Shown one piece after another: positions 27,701 to 36,313 of a stretch of 64,000 nucleotides of DNA (its first letter is position 1; each line of letters begins with the position of its first letter). The DNA is from Nematostella vectensis. Lineage: Eukaryota > Cnidaria > Anthozoa > Actiniaria > Edwardsiidae. The notes beneath the pieces were generated by a model. That model had not been told where the DNA came from. It saw nothing but the letters and a program-made list of their open reading frames with translations, and did not search any database. The stretch is from positions 11,732,084 to 11,796,083 of the forward strand of contig NC_064044.1 in assembly GCF_932526225.1 (NCBI RefSeq). The letters run 5' to 3'. The position numbers were made by a program, and so were the translations under genes.

Positions 27701-27975
27701 AAGTACTTAACCTATAGCTTCCTCCCAGACGCAGTTTTTCTCCCAACCTCGTCCCCAGGACGTCGGCTAGACGCCATATTGAAAATTACCTAGAAGACCC
27801 TTGGGACGAGGATGTTTTTCTCCCCATATTAATCAGCTTTTCATCAAAACCAGCTCCATCAATTAGTGTTAATTGGCATGTTTGGCTTGTCTTTCAGGTT
27901 GCACTTAGCGGAGAGCTCTACACATTCATGCACCATTTATGGCTTGAAAACATGCCCATAGGGGAACTAGCCTAA
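712..27975 (+). CDS. NAPRT: Nicotinate phosphoribosyltransferase, 5' exons outside window
   Basis: Makes nicotinate mononucleotide from nicotinate and PRPP with ATP, the first step of the Preiss-Handler route to NAD in the cytosol. Exons, all with GT/AG borders and matching phases: 712-873, 2969-3017, 3452-3582, 4585-4894, 5592-5732, 6733-6817, 23642-23722, 24608-24710, 26279-26436, 26903-27010, 27898-27975 (stop TAA). Family landmarks read in order: ALPEGS-like [52 protein letters not shown] (the His expected in the active site), [30 protein letters not shown] and [13 protein letters not shown]. The first visible exon corresponds to about residue 95 of the human protein, so the N-terminal exon(s) lie upstream of base 1. 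Nothing broken is seen in the 11 exons, so the gene looks functional. The 16.8-kb intron after 6817 hosts a GPCR and a giant foldback element. Confidence 0.95.
874..2968. other. NAPRT intron with a TTAA-ended inverted-repeat element
   Basis: No coding exon is visible. Most of this intron is occupied by the element at 1021-2130. The 73-codon ORF on the minus strand at 2306-2527 is basic and has no recognisable motif or splice signals. Confidence 0.5.
1021..2130. mobile_element. Non-autonomous DNA element with short TIRs
   Basis: The left end TTAAGGTTATAGGGTGCC (1021) is matched in inverse at the right end (GGCACCCCGTAACCTTAA, ending 2130) with 16 of 18 positions alike. Both ends carry TTAA, which could be the target duplication. 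A second inner inverted pair (about 1250 and 1540, around CCCTAATGTG) adds secondary structure. No transposase is encoded, so this is read as an internally deleted or MITE-like copy of unknown superfamily. Confidence 0.55.
3640..4445. mobile_element. Inverted-repeat element with an internally amplified 77-bp unit
   Basis: The left end CGACAGCGCTGAATAAC and the right end ...TTTTTCAGCACTGA are inverse. Between them the same sequence order is found as in the short copy at 53581-53938 (GTGTTGAATC..., AGATTTGTTT..., CCAAAATGTGACTGTTCGCC...). Here the middle part is multiplied. It lies in a NAPRT intron. A fragment of the same family (TTATTAGATGTGAAAT...) recurs at about 32168-32228 in the GAMT intron. 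Confidence 0.6.
3790..4255. repeat. Tandem repeat, ~77 bp x 6
   Basis: About six copies of a unit built on AAAGGCTGACTTCAGTGGTT, GATTTGACTAAGCGTACAGC and ATGTACAAACAAAAGATGATG. They differ by a few substitutions. The 53.6-kb relative has this segment only once, so the array grew inside this copy. Confidence 0.85.
5262..5505. mobile_element. Palindromic MITE, 244 bp, TIR GCCTAGTGCACAC
   Basis: Starts GCCTAGTGCACACTACTGAC and ends with GTCACTAGTGTGCACTAGGC. The interior is itself a long inverted repeat built from GACATAACGACATG-type units around an A/T core near 5350. There is no coding capacity. It lies in the NAPRT intron 4895-5591 and could fold into one near-continuous hairpin. Confidence 0.75.
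5794..5941. mobile_element. Palindromic MITE, ~148 bp, copy 1
   Basis: The arms read CTAAGTTCAAGCGTCGTATT then ATCCATGAGCCGTATTCAAT and return in inverse from 5886 to 5941. A second copy with the same arms is at 50644-50788, which shows this is a dispersed family and not a chance hairpin. Confidence 0.8.
6181..6434. mobile_element. 254-bp MITE with TTAA ends, copy 1
   Basis: Begins TTAAAGCCGCATTGTCACCA and ends with its complement ...GACAATGCGGCTTTAA. The TIR continues through GTTTACTTCCGG. Copies of identical length are at 8482-8735 and 24782-25035, a longer partial at 32962-33206 and a solo end at 33342-33390. TTAA at both termini fits a TTAA-type target duplication as in piggyBac-like elements, but the superfamily is not proven. 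It lies in a NAPRT intron. Confidence 0.85.
6495..6651. mobile_element. Short degenerate inverted-repeat element
   Basis: TAGGGGCGTAACCAG near 6498 and CTGGCTATGCCGCTA ending near 6651 are imperfect inverted ends. A comparable degraded pair is seen near 58243-58390. This looks like an old hAT-like or similar miniature element. Confidence 0.35.
7232..8227 (-). CDS. Rhodopsin-family (class A) G protein-coupled receptor, intronless ORF
   Basis: 331 residues with seven hydrophobic segments. Class A landmarks appear in order: GN in TM1 (residues ~22-23), LALSD in TM2, a Cys before TM3, ERY at the end of TM3 in place of DRY, W in TM4, CWIP in TM6 and NPLLY in TM7. A short C-terminal tail follows. 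The set resembles peptide-receptor-like GPCRs, but the ligand cannot be told. The gene is antisense inside the giant NAPRT intron. There is a good 3' splice site (CTCTTTCCACAG) seven bases before the ATG, so a 5' UTR exon further upstream on the minus strand is likely. That splice site is duplicated in the tandem array just 5' of the gene. Confidence 0.9.
   Translation of the reverse strand: MLSTEEIVVKTAFTLGIVCGTFGNALVCLVVLSNKSMRSTMNYLVVNLALSDTILLLFFAPSFVFNDAFTHPAGQAGDLLCVFITGETFAWTAGYASATFLLAIAVERYYAVAKPHSYGARFLRKRVKLMVAVCWTVALAWNSPGFWTKHYDERYGYCAMTWNYEYSFRVYAMLSFLFVSLAPSASMIILYSKVVHALWFSKQSIRNHRTEERDRLQRKRATKMVLSVSVIYTFCWIPQSTVFMISAFSPELIQGNIAYPAAVAMVTINAGVNPLLYSFYSNQMRREIGKLLGCPWGERVGHVTRVMVEPNFYGSVEDRVGELSGKQTLEN
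8225..8415. repeat. 37-bp tandem array carrying a repeated splice acceptor
   Basis: Five clear copies and one decayed copy of a 37-bp unit start at 8226, 8263, 8300, 8337, 8374 and ~8410. On the minus strand each good copy has a pyrimidine tract and CAG followed by GGTACCCATG, so the array offers repeated candidate 3' splice sites and ATGs directly upstream of the GPCR ORF. Confidence 0.85.
8482..8735. mobile_element. 254-bp MITE with TTAA ends, copy 2
   Basis: Same ends and same length as the copy at 6181-6434, with few substitutions. It lies immediately upstream of the GPCR on its 5' side, so it could sit in the receptor's promoter or 5' intron. Confidence 0.85.
9327..9335. repeat. Target site duplication, left, GATTTTCAG
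   Basis: Nine bases identical to 20793-20801. They directly flank the inverted ends ACCATAGTG / CACTATGGT of the foldback element. Confidence 0.9.
9336..13228. repeat. Left arm of foldback element
   Basis: 3.9 kb. Unique outer part to about 10690, then about 20 units of ~117 bp. Each unit has the CCTGCT...CCTGCT doublet, a TATATG-T5-ATTAAAG block and CGACGAATACGATATTC. The last unit is broken by the 187-bp MITE at 13231. Confidence 0.9.
13231..13417. mobile_element. 187-bp MITE with 32-bp perfect TIRs and TA duplication
   Basis: Begins GGCTTTGATAGTTTTTCTGG and ends with its exact complement. Flanking TA at 13229-13230 and 13418-13419 fits a Tc1/mariner-type target. The interior is GC-rich with a second inverted portion (GGGGGAGAGGGAG against CTCTCCCTCCCCC). 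It is nested at the inner edge of the left foldback arm. Confidence 0.85.
13744..13776 (+). other. Candidate first coding exon in the foldback spacer
   Basis: ATGATG opens an 11-codon frame that ends exactly at AAAG/GTAAGG, a near-consensus donor. The preceding ~150 bases are richer in CpG than the arms. No following exon is identified, so this is only a hint of a promoter and exon trapped in the loop of the palindrome. Confidence 0.2.
13868..20792. repeat. Right arm of foldback element
   Basis: 6.9 kb. About 47 units of ~117 bp in the orientation opposite to the left arm, then the same unique outer sequence inverted (from about 19440). A variant lacking GTACTG between the two CCTGCT motifs recurs at about 15293, 15877, 16809 and 18444, which shows that blocks of several units were duplicated together. 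One such variant is also in the left arm at about 11085. Confidence 0.9.
20793..20801. repeat. Target site duplication, right, GATTTTCAG
   Basis: Identical to 9327-9335 and directly follows the right end of the foldback element. Confidence 0.9.
20802..23641. other. Rest of the giant NAPRT intron, no gene seen
   Basis: No exon-like or transposon-coding sequence recognised. A small perfect-looking hairpin (ATACCATGGAA / TTCCATGGTAT) lies near 21957-21987. Confidence 0.5.
23748..24070. repeat. Degenerate tandem repeat, ~115 bp x about 3
   Basis: GGCACGCGGCAGT recurs at about 23751, 23869 and 23985 with CTAGATGCGTGATAT and TGGCAGTT between. It lies in the NAPRT intron 23723-24607. Confidence 0.7.
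24782..25035. mobile_element. 254-bp MITE with TTAA ends, copy 3
   Basis: Same family and the same length as the copies at 6181 and 8482, in opposite internal orientation. Lies in the NAPRT intron 24711-26278. Confidence 0.85.
25805..26260. repeat. Trinucleotide (CAT/TTC)n tract
   Basis: About 450 bases dominated by ATC and TTC triplets. It produces long Ser- or Met-rich false reading frames on both strands. It ends about 20 bases before the NAPRT exon at 26279. Confidence 0.9.
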
Positions 27976-28067
27976 AGCCCCTGGGCACGCAAACCTTAAC
28001 CACAACTATACAATTAAAATGGCATCTCCTGCATTCATCTCTTTCAGGAGACCATGAAAGTATACCA

Positions 28068-28312
28068 AATATATATATATATATATTTGTATGAAAAAAA
28101 AAAACACGCGAACTACCGTTTCATCTCTCATTTATCGAGGAGATAAATCTCCTGATGAGTGGGCAACCACGAAACAGGCTTGTAGAGATGAAACGGTAGT
28201 TCGCGTGTTTTTTTCCTACAAACCAAGATATATCCCGCTCTACACCTATGTATTGAGCACTATTATATGAACGCCTGCACTCACGCATTATATATATATA
28301 TATATATATCAT
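28068..28312. mobile_element. Hammerhead-bearing short element between AT repeats
   Basis: AT-dinucleotide runs at 28068-28086 and 28291-28312 bracket about 205 bases holding the ribozyme. This fits insertion of a small ribozyme-carrying retroelement fragment into an AT microsatellite. No protein is encoded. Confidence 0.5.
28104..28208 (+). ncRNA. Type I hammerhead ribozyme
   Basis: All core elements are present on the + strand: CTGATGA (28152-28158), stem II GTGG-GCAA-CCAC (28159-28170), GAAA (28171-28174), a short stem III ACA-GGCT-TGT (28174-28183) and the cleavage triplet GTA ending at 28184. Stem I pairs GAGAT (28185-28189) with ATCTC (28147-28151) and continues distally as 19 pairs (28104-28122 with 28190-28208). 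A three-base-pair stem III is typical of the minimal type I motifs reported in metazoan retroelements, notably Penelope-like ones. The unit sits between two AT microsatellites. An alternative pairing of the same GAGATG with CATCTC at 28122-28127 would make one long hairpin and disable the core. Confidence 0.85.
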
Positions 28313-29480
28313 GGTTTCTTTTATAATTTACATCATACGAAACACCGTCTACTCGTTTGGGTCGAACAATCTCCATTAGACTCGTCTGTAAATTCGGACG
28401 AAAAACCTGACAAAAAATTGTTGTATATTGACCTAAATATGAAATAAGTCATTATCATAAATAATAGCATGTATAATACAAAATGAAATAAACGAAATAG
28501 TGTTTTCAATATTAGCAAGACCTTGTGTACGTATTGATGACGGACCTGTATGCGATGGTGTTGAGCACTTAGGGCGCGTTTTATTTCCATCATTCTGGAA
28601 TGGGAATGGTTGGTAGAGAATGTTCAGAATGGCATTTGAGTTATTCCGCTACAGGTAGCAGAGGGGTCATTAAGCCATTTTCTCTTATTAGCCCAAATAT
28701 TCTTCTTGTCGTCATTATCTTTATGCTAAAGCAGTATTCATCACACCTCCTCAACGAATCGTGTGGTGTTATTCCCAGTGGTAATCCGTCTTACGGCCCT
28801 ATGCACGGCTGCGGTCGGAAATAGGGTTTGTCATGGCTGTAACTGCACTCCTATTTTGATGTCAGTGTAAGAAACCTGTTCGTTATAGATTTAGATGATG
28901 GAAACAATAAACATCAAAAGGATTTCAAATGTATTCATAAAAGGGTCCGATCATAGAAACTTATCTGTCATCTATATCGTACAAAACCTATTCCACCAAT
29001 GAAGGATCAGCCGCAGCATATCGTCGAATAGCCATTACTTGGTGCTATTTAAAACTCCTTAGAGTTGCCTAAACAAATGTACGCATGACAGATGAGCTAT
29101 TTTCTCAATAATTATGAAGAAGCCGCCAGCAGAATCCCTGGGGGGACTCCGATAAAAACAGATGGGGTTGATCGATTTAACGATTTAAATCCTTAGAACC
29201 CTAAAATCGATTATTCACCCTAGGAGATAGCAGAATCGGAAAAAAAATCCTTAAACACCTTCTAAGGAATAATTTTGTCACATTTTATAACCTAAGAGAT
29301 AACAGAATCAGAAAAAAAATTGTTTTATAAGGCAAAAGATATCAACCCCGCCTACTTCCCTTGAGGGTCCCCCTGGCCTTATTGGTACCTCTTTGTGGAT
29401 TTGAAACCCGCTTTGCACGCTGCCTACTTACTTTTTACCCGGTATTATGCCAGTTGAAACGGAAAACAACGGAAATCACC
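28313..29480. other. Intergenic, no gene seen
   Basis: Only short unsupported reading frames. A small duplicated phrase (GAGATARCAGAATC followed by A-runs) occurs twice near 29220-29310. Confidence 0.5.
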
Positions 29481-29499
29481 TTCTCAGAATCTAAAATAA

Positions 29500-29672
29500 T
29501 TTTAATTATTTGTAATTATTTTTTAACTTAAAAGTTATCTCTGAAAATTATTTATGAGACTTGGTTTATCTCTGAAATTATTTAACTCTGAAATAATTTA
29601 TCTCTGAAGTCATTTATCTCCGAAATTATTATCTCTTCGGTTATATTATCTCTGATATTATTATCTCTGATC
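29500..29672. repeat. Short degenerate repeat TTATCTCTGAAAT
   Basis: About nine loosely spaced copies of a 15-18 base unit, ending at the left boundary of the next inverted-repeat element. Confidence 0.6.
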
Positions 29673-30878
29673 AAGAGAGCATAAGATAAGGGTGGGACAT
29701 TTTGGTATTACCCGCACGCCATGTCGATTCCGAATCTGGCTATTTTTAGTAACCACCACCCCACAACTGCGCGTGAGGATTTGCTCCTTTTATTTCGTCC
29801 TTCTCCCCCGCGGGTTGCGTGTTGTTGTTTTGCCAACTCGATAGGAATGAAAAGAGATCAAGTAAAATAACTCGGAAGAAAAAAACAATTCTAACTTAAG
29901 TAAGCAAGATTGGCAAATATACTCACAGAAAGCTAAACCCCTGTTTTGTTTGTCTGAGCGGCGAAGTCAAGTGAAGAAGAAAGAAAAAACCGCTGGGTGT
30001 GACACCGCGTTTGATTCAAATCCCGACGACTCCAGCATGTATAATAACAACATTATAATATAACATATAATAATAACAACATCAAAGAAGTACAGTAATA
30101 TCTCCCTCTTTATTTTCTCACTATTACAAAAGCTCAGATACTTCAGCTTGCTGGCCTTGATCATCACAAAAATGCATTCCCTCGCTACAAGGATAGTTTT
30201 ATGAAATGTATTTTTCTTGGATTCCTTCTCAATTCACCGGAATATTCACTATCTAATGTCTAACTTTCAGATTTCGTTTGACCATTAGGAAGATAATGAA
30301 TTTTGAGAAACCACGAAGAAGCAGCAAGTTAGAGCGAAAACGGTGTTTGAAGCACGAGGTTTTTCGCTCTTGATTTTGAATGAAGTCTCGTTTTCGAAAT
30401 CTTGCAATCCTCGAAGTACTACATCCCCTTAATAACCGCAACTGCCCGCGCGCCATGTCGATTCCGAGTCTGGCTATTTTTAGTAACCACCACTCCACAA
30501 CTGCGCGTGAGGATTTGCTCCTTTTATTTTGTCCTTCTCCCCCGCGGGTTGCGTGTTGTTGTTTTGCCAACTCGATAGGAATTAAAGGAGATCAAGTTAA
30601 AGTACTACACCCCTTAATAAACCGCAACTGCCCGTATCCTTGATGTTAGAATGAAATTTTCCATGGTATTTGTGCAAATAGGTGTTTTTTGGTTTCAATT
30701 CACAAAACAGCGGCAAACAACAAAATGAAAATGGCAAAGTGCGGGGGTAGGGTGAGTAAAAATGCTCACGCCAGTGGTGGGGTGGTGGTTACTAAAAATA
30801 GCAAGATTCGGAATCGACATGGCGCGCGGGTAATACCAAAGTGTCCCTCTCTTATCTTATGCTCTCTTGCTCTGATAT
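29664..30878. mobile_element. Inverted-repeat element, ~1.2 kb, with extra internal copy
   Basis: The left end (GCAAGAGAGC-like ATCAAGAGAGCATAAGATAA through CGCCATGTCGATTCCGAATC to AGTAACCACCACCCCAC) returns in inverse at 30690-30878. A third copy of the inner part stands in direct orientation at 30446-30598. No transposase frame was found. It ends about 200 bases upstream of the GAMT start codon. Confidence 0.7.
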
Positions 30879-30981
30879 ATCTTTGGTCCTTTAGTTGTTA
30901 GGCTTTCGTACGATGTAATGGTTATCCTGTGGTATCATTTCCGCTCAGAGGCAGGCTCAGAGGTCATTCGTAAGTTTGATG

Positions 30982-30989
30982 TGATTGGT
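30982..30989 (-). promoter_or_regulatory. Possible CCAAT box of GAMT (inverted)
   Basis: GATTGGTT lies about 90 bases before the GAMT ATG. Position and orientation are compatible with an NF-Y site, but no transcription start is visible, so this is weak. Confidence 0.25.
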
Positions 30990-31073
30990 TATTTCAATGC
31001 ACGTGATTGACCTTTTGCCTCGGTTTGGTGAAGGTTTGCCGCGCTTTTGTTGTCTGCTAAAAAAATTCCAAAC

Positions 31074-34018
31074 ATGGTTGATGTTGGAGAACAAACCCGC
31101 GAGGAATCGCCGACAAAGAAGCTCAAAATAGACGAACAGTCTACTATTTACAGCAAGGGAGAAGATTGTAAGCCAGAATGGAAAGATGCAGAAGCAAATT
31201 TCGACGAGAAAAACGATCATTTGCAAATTATGGGGAAACCGGTAATGGAGCGATGGGAGACGCCATACATGCACAAACTCGCTTCTATAGCGGCATCTAA
31301 CGGCGGCAGAGTTCTTGAAATTGGCTTTGGATTAGCGATCTCGGCTACCAAGATACAGAGTTTTCCTATTGACGAGCATGTTATCATTGAGTGTAACGAT
31401 GGAGTTTTCAAGCGACTTGAAAAGTTTGCTGAGAACGCAGCTCACAAAGTCACCCCGAAAAAAGGTCAGTTAATAAGTATACTTGAGAAAGTTAAGTTCG
31501 TATGTTATAGCCGAAGGCCGATGTCAGTATTAATGAACGATACGTATTGAAATTTTATTGAAACCAATACGCCGTAGGCGGTAATGAATGCCAAAATTGT
31601 ATTCTACAATAGAATTCTTCGCCTCACTGCTCAGAGCTAAGCTTAAAGGAAAAATAAAACTACGCCTGAAACAAATACTAATTGACTTGGGCCGCCGCCG
31701 CCTCTTTCCCAGCCGCTGTCAAAATACATCAGCTGTTAATTGTCCTGCTTTAATGACTCGCCTGGTACCTCAATCAAATGAACAAATTAAATTATGACCA
31801 ATATTTATGGAGAGCAAAACTACAATGGTCCTATATACAGAGTTAAAATAGTATGACATGACGGAAAAACATGGAAATGCGCAATTCGGAATTCGAGAAA
31901 AAGAAGACACGATGTCTTACAATAGCCATTGGTTCCTTGTATTCCGGAATGATTTTCAAAACACAAATAACGTGAGGCCGAAATGCACATACCCAGATTT
32001 TGGCTTTCTAGAATATTTTTCCTTGATCATCCTTGCGCTATGTATGGGCTCAGGGACGGAAAGCTCAAATTTTAATGACACTTTACAAAAAGTCGCATCA
32101 GTTAAAAAAAAGCCGCATTTGATATTTTGTTGTATATTACTCACTAAGTACAAAAAGAGAAGTTTTCCGCCTTATTAGATGTGAAATGAGCTTATTTGGA
32201 GCGTCATGTCATGTCTTTCCGTCATGTCTAATAGTATTAAATAGTAGTAATAGTAGTATTAAATAAAGAACACGATGAGGATGACTTCATTCAAAATGAT
32301 TTGAAATCAAACTAGACCCTCGCACAGGGTTGTCTGGGATACAGGGGTTTCATTAGGCCCCGGCGGCCGGCGGAAGCGCCACAGAGCGCCGGCTACTTTT
32401 TTATAAAAAGTTGACTTAAGTTTTATTTGAACTAAAAAGATAACATAACTTTCACCCCCTACTTATCAATCTTCTACTCTGAAAGTTAATGAGAGCCCTG
32501 GGATACCTAAGAAATTGCATGTGAGTTTGACATTCATGACAAAAAATATATATATTATACCAGCTCCCCAGAATGGGGAACTCTCCATAAAAATAAATTT
32601 AAGTGATTGTTATTTCTTCCAGGGTATACAATTCTACCCCCCTCCCCCCCCATGACTTTTACAACCCGTATGATTTCAGTTGAACTTACACAAAAAATTC
32701 GGAGCCCCCTGAGAGGGCCCATTTATTATCAGGTTAAAAATTATCAGAGCCTTCTAATATTTTCTCACTCTTTCTCTTCCCCTAAGTGTCAAATAAACAC
32801 TCCCTAATTTAAAAGAGACAAAGGTGGAATAATTAAAAAAAATCTGATAAGTCTTATTTCACAAAAAGTGGACTGTCTTAATTAACTGTTAAAAATATTT
32901 CATTATTTCATAAAGCTTTTTAAAGGTGCACTGTAACTTTTTGCAATAATTCACTGAACTCTTAAAGCCGCATTGTCACCAGTTTACTTCCGCTCAATTA
33001 CATAACAATCTGCAATGATTATTAACGGAAAATGCGAAAAATATTTCAAAAAGCAGTGTGTCTATTGAAAGTTTCTTTGAGGATGGGATCGATAATTTAG
33101 AGCGGATGGCCTGTTAAATATCTCGGATTCTAATAGATTCTTTTGTCTTTTAATGGTTGAGGTTTCCGTCGGACCCCCGGAAGTAAACTGGTGACAATGT
33201 GGCTTTGGTGGTGTGAGACCCTGAGGGGTGACTTTTTTTGAAAAGCACTAGAATAATTTTTAACCAACATACATACAACCTATATGATCAGATAAATTTA
33301 TTGACATACTTGACAAAACATTGCGTTGCTATGGCAACCAGGGGTTTCCGTCGGACCTCTGGAAGTAAACTGGTGACAATGTGGCTTTAATTTTGTCCTT
33401 TATTCTATCTTTCATCTGTCCTTGTAAATTGCCACCGGTGGCGGTGGCGGTGGCCAGTTAAAAATTCACAGTAGAAGCCAATAACCTTTGTCTTCACAGT
33501 GATTAGCTCATTATAAGGGGGGGGGGGGGGGGGGTCAGTCCAGAATAGGAGAACTAGTGACCATATGGTTTTCAAATATCTGTGCGCAGATGCACAGATG
33601 CAAGTGTTTTTCTATTTGGTACCTTACTGAGCAAAGCCTTTTTCTAGGTCTCTGGGAAGATGTTGTCCCCACTCTTGAAGATAACTCCTTTGATGGCATC
33701 TTGTATGACACCTACCCCCTGTCTGAAGAGACTTGGCACACACATCAGTTTGATTTCATCAAGAAGTATGCCCACAAGCTCCTCAAACCAGGGGGGGTTC
33801 TCACATACTGTAATCTCACCTCTTGGGGAGAACTGATGAAAAATAAGTATGATGACATCGAAACGATGTTTCAGGAAACACAGATCAGCCATCTTGTTGA
33901 AAGTGGGTTTGCTGTGAATGATATATCCACTGAAGTCATGGATATAGACTGTGAAGAAGGCTGTAAATACTACAGCCATAACAAGATGATTGCGCCTACT
34001 ATTAAAAAAGCTAAGTAA
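31074..34018 (+). CDS. GAMT: Guanidinoacetate N-methyltransferase, complete, two exons
   Basis: Transfers a methyl group from SAM to guanidinoacetate, the last step of creatine synthesis, in the cytosol. Exons 31074-31464 and 33648-34018 join in phase at the glycine of KKG/LWED and encode 253 residues, close to the human 236. Conserved stretches: [27 protein letters not shown] (SAM-binding glycine-rich motif), [35 protein letters not shown] (with the catalytic Asp) and [18 protein letters not shown]. The start is the ATG at 31074; an in-frame TTG further upstream has no support. The N-terminal 25 residues are charged and variable, as usual. The 2.2-kb intron holds two MITE copies. AATAAA at 34264-34269 could serve as the poly(A) signal. 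Confidence 0.95.
32962..33206. mobile_element. MITE with TTAA ends, copy 4 (right TTAA lost)
   Basis: Same family as the copies at 6181, 8482 and 24782. The left TTAA is kept; the right end stops at GTGGCTTT without TTAA. Lies in the GAMT intron. Confidence 0.8.
33342..33390. mobile_element. MITE solo end, copy 5
   Basis: Only the last ~49 bases of the same MITE (GGTTTCCGTCGGACC ... GTGGCTTTAA) are present, 135 bases downstream of copy 4. It may be the remains of a second insertion or a duplication. Confidence 0.7.
33518..33534. repeat. Poly-G run
   Basis: An uninterrupted G run of about 17 in the GAMT intron, shortly upstream of exon 2. Confidence 0.8.
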
Positions 34019-34263
34019 GGTTTACCGTAGCTAGCAACATTGGTGGGTTCTTTAGAAGAGCTGTTTACCTATTTAATAGGTGGAATTTATATTTCTTTTT
34101 AAAAGAAATTAAGATTTTTCTAAATGGTTGAGAGCTTATTTTTTAACATGCTTTGTTTGTCTTAAAAGCTTTGACATTTATTATTTGTTGTTATTTTTTT
34201 CAAACCTTTCAAAAACACCTGTGTTTTATACAATGTCTCATGCTGTGTTTTTGTCACAGTTGA

Positions 34264-34269
34264 AATAAA
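34264..34269 (+). terminator. Candidate GAMT poly(A) signal AATAAA
   Basis: First canonical AATAAA after the GAMT stop codon, 246 bases downstream. Confidence 0.4.
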
Positions 34270-34944
34270 AAAACATTTATGAGTTGTCCTTGGAGTGTCA
34301 GGGGCAGCAGGGGTGAAGAGGCGGGGGGTGGGGTGGGAGGAAGTGTGGTGGTTGTTTCGAGTGGGGCTGGAGAGTGCCACTAAAAATTAATAAAAACAGT
34401 TTTTAAAATTTATAATATCGTTTTTTATTGAGCAATATATTTGAACATGTAATACTTTATTCATATTGAGGTAAAGCATGACGTGTCAAAAAAAGTCACA
34501 TCCGTAAAAAAATGTATGTTGGGGGTGGGGGGTTGCTTCCCCCTTCCCTTTTTATGGTGGGGGCAAGCGCCCCTCCCCGTCCGCCGCCCCTGAATATGAT
34601 TTTACAAAATTAATAAAACAGTTAAAAGCAATCAAAATCATCCCACATGGATCTAGTCTTCTGTTGTTTAGGTAACATGAGATCAGATACTCTGGTCTCT
34701 TGGTGCAAGGTCTATTGCTGGGCTGAAAAGGAATCTGGTGGAAACTAAAAGACAAGTATCTTGGTTCTTGATTTCTCTCATGCACAGGGAAATTTAGGAG
34801 ACAAAATATTCTTTTGCCTTTTTCTAAATTTCCCACAATGCATGAGGGACATTTAGAAACTCCCTCATCATTATAGCCAAATTTGTTGTTGCACGACCTC
34901 CCAGAATCCAAAATTTCTTTCTTCGCCTGGGAATAGCTTATGAT

Positions 34945-35230
34945 TATGAGATTGCCATACATAACTTGATGCATGGCCCAAGTGGTCCTTGGAGACTTAT
35001 GAACAACTGAGATTATGGGATTGCCATACATAACTTGATTATTGCCCCAGTGATTCTTAGAGACTTATGAACAACTGAGATTATGGGATTGCCATACACA
35101 ACTTGATTATTGCCCCAGTGATTCTTAGAGACTTATGAACAACTGAGATTATGAGATTGCCATACACAACTTGATGCATGGCCCAAGTGATTCTTAGCGA
35201 CTTGTGAACAACGAGATTATGAGACTACTT
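34945..35230. repeat. Tandem repeat, ~70 bp x 4
   Basis: Four copies of a unit containing GATTGCCATACACAACTTGAT, GCCCAAGTGATTCTTAG and ACTTATGAACAACTGAGATT, with 3-10 differences each. Confidence 0.85.
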
Positions 35231-35449
35231 ATAAGGTGAAATAGCTTTGTAAACTTTTTTTATCAACTGTTTTAACTACGCCTTAACTTACGTCTTGAAA
35301 CAGTAATTGAAAGTTAAAAATTAGAAAGATCTGTAGTATTTCAGGGTTAAGAGTCACTGGTTTGTTAAATTATTCTTGTTTTTCTATTGTATTTTCACCT
35401 ATATTCTCGACAATAATTGGATAATCTCTATTTTTTTCTTGATAACAAA

Positions 35450-35672
35450 TGTAGTGCTGTAATCGATGCAATTGGTGGAAGTGCGGTACCGGGGGGTATA
35501 TAATAGACCAGATTTTGTTCATGTGATAAGTACCATATCCGACAGCAACCCATACAGACGCCCGCCATCTGAATCTAGTTAATACCAGGGGTCATTAAGC
35601 TTTGTGTCATCGTGTCCGTACGTCGAATTTAATTCAGCAGCGCGGCGAAGTGTGAGTCGATGCTGAGTCGCA
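35450..35672 (+). mobile_element. Copia LTR-like segment and primer-binding site
   Basis: A ~223-base stretch begins TGTAG, contains TATATAA near 35499 and ends ...GTCGCA. It is followed directly by TGGTATCAGC, close to the TGGTATCAGA primer-binding site used by Copia elements with initiator-tRNA priming. The matching 3' LTR was not found. Confidence 0.5.
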
Positions 35673-35732
35673 TGGTATCAGCTAATGAAAAAGCCTGGTA
35701 ATTAGTCCTCGATGGACTAGTTTTTTTTTTAG

Positions 35733-36313
35733 CAGAATGGCACTGCTGAACGCCACTGGCGAACTCTTTTTGAGATGGGAAGGTGCCTACTGACTCAGGG
35801 TAATGTTAGTAGAGAGTTGTGGCCTTATGCAGTAAGTGCGGCTGCGTACATACGCAATCGATGCTTTAATAAGCGTCTACAGCAAACGCCGTACCAAGCC
35901 ATGACAGGGCGCAAGTCTAATCTCTCTAAGCCTAATCTCTCTATGAGAGTTTTTGGGTCTGCGTGTTTTGCGTACAAACAGATGAAAAAGAAACTTGATG
36001 ACAGATGTACTAAGGGAGTATTCCTGGGATATGATAAGGGGAGCCCGTCTTATCTTGTATATATTCCAGAGGCCAACAAAGTCAGGAAGTATAGGGTGGT
36101 GAAGTTTCCCACAAAGAGTGTCGTAGAGCAACAGACACAAATAGATGGCGATATGAAGGTGATACCTTCAAAGCTAGATATGTAGCAAAGGGCTACAATC
36201 AGGTGAGAGGAATTGATTTCCAAGAAACCTTTGCATTACATCTTAACCTTACATCTGTGCGAGTGCTATGCCAGCTAGCGGCACAACACAATCTGATCTT
36301 ACATCAAATGGAT
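35733..36313 (+). pseudogene. Ty1/Copia integrase-RT fragment
   Basis: Opens with QNGTAERHWRTLFEMGR, the end of the integrase core, and continues through WPYAVSAAAYIRNR, TPYQAMTGRK, FGSACFAYK and GVFLGYDKGSPSYLVY. It stops at codon TAG 36183. In another frame the start of the reverse transcriptase follows: KARYVAKGYNQ, DFQETFA, SVRVLCQLAAQ and LILHQMD, ending abruptly at 36313. Gag, protease, most of integrase, most of RT and RNase H are absent, so this is a heavily deleted copy downstream of the LTR-like segment. Confidence 0.85.

Noticed and set aside
34162-35031. Minus-strand frames after GAMT
   Set aside because: Low-complexity or repeat-derived, with no homology recognised.
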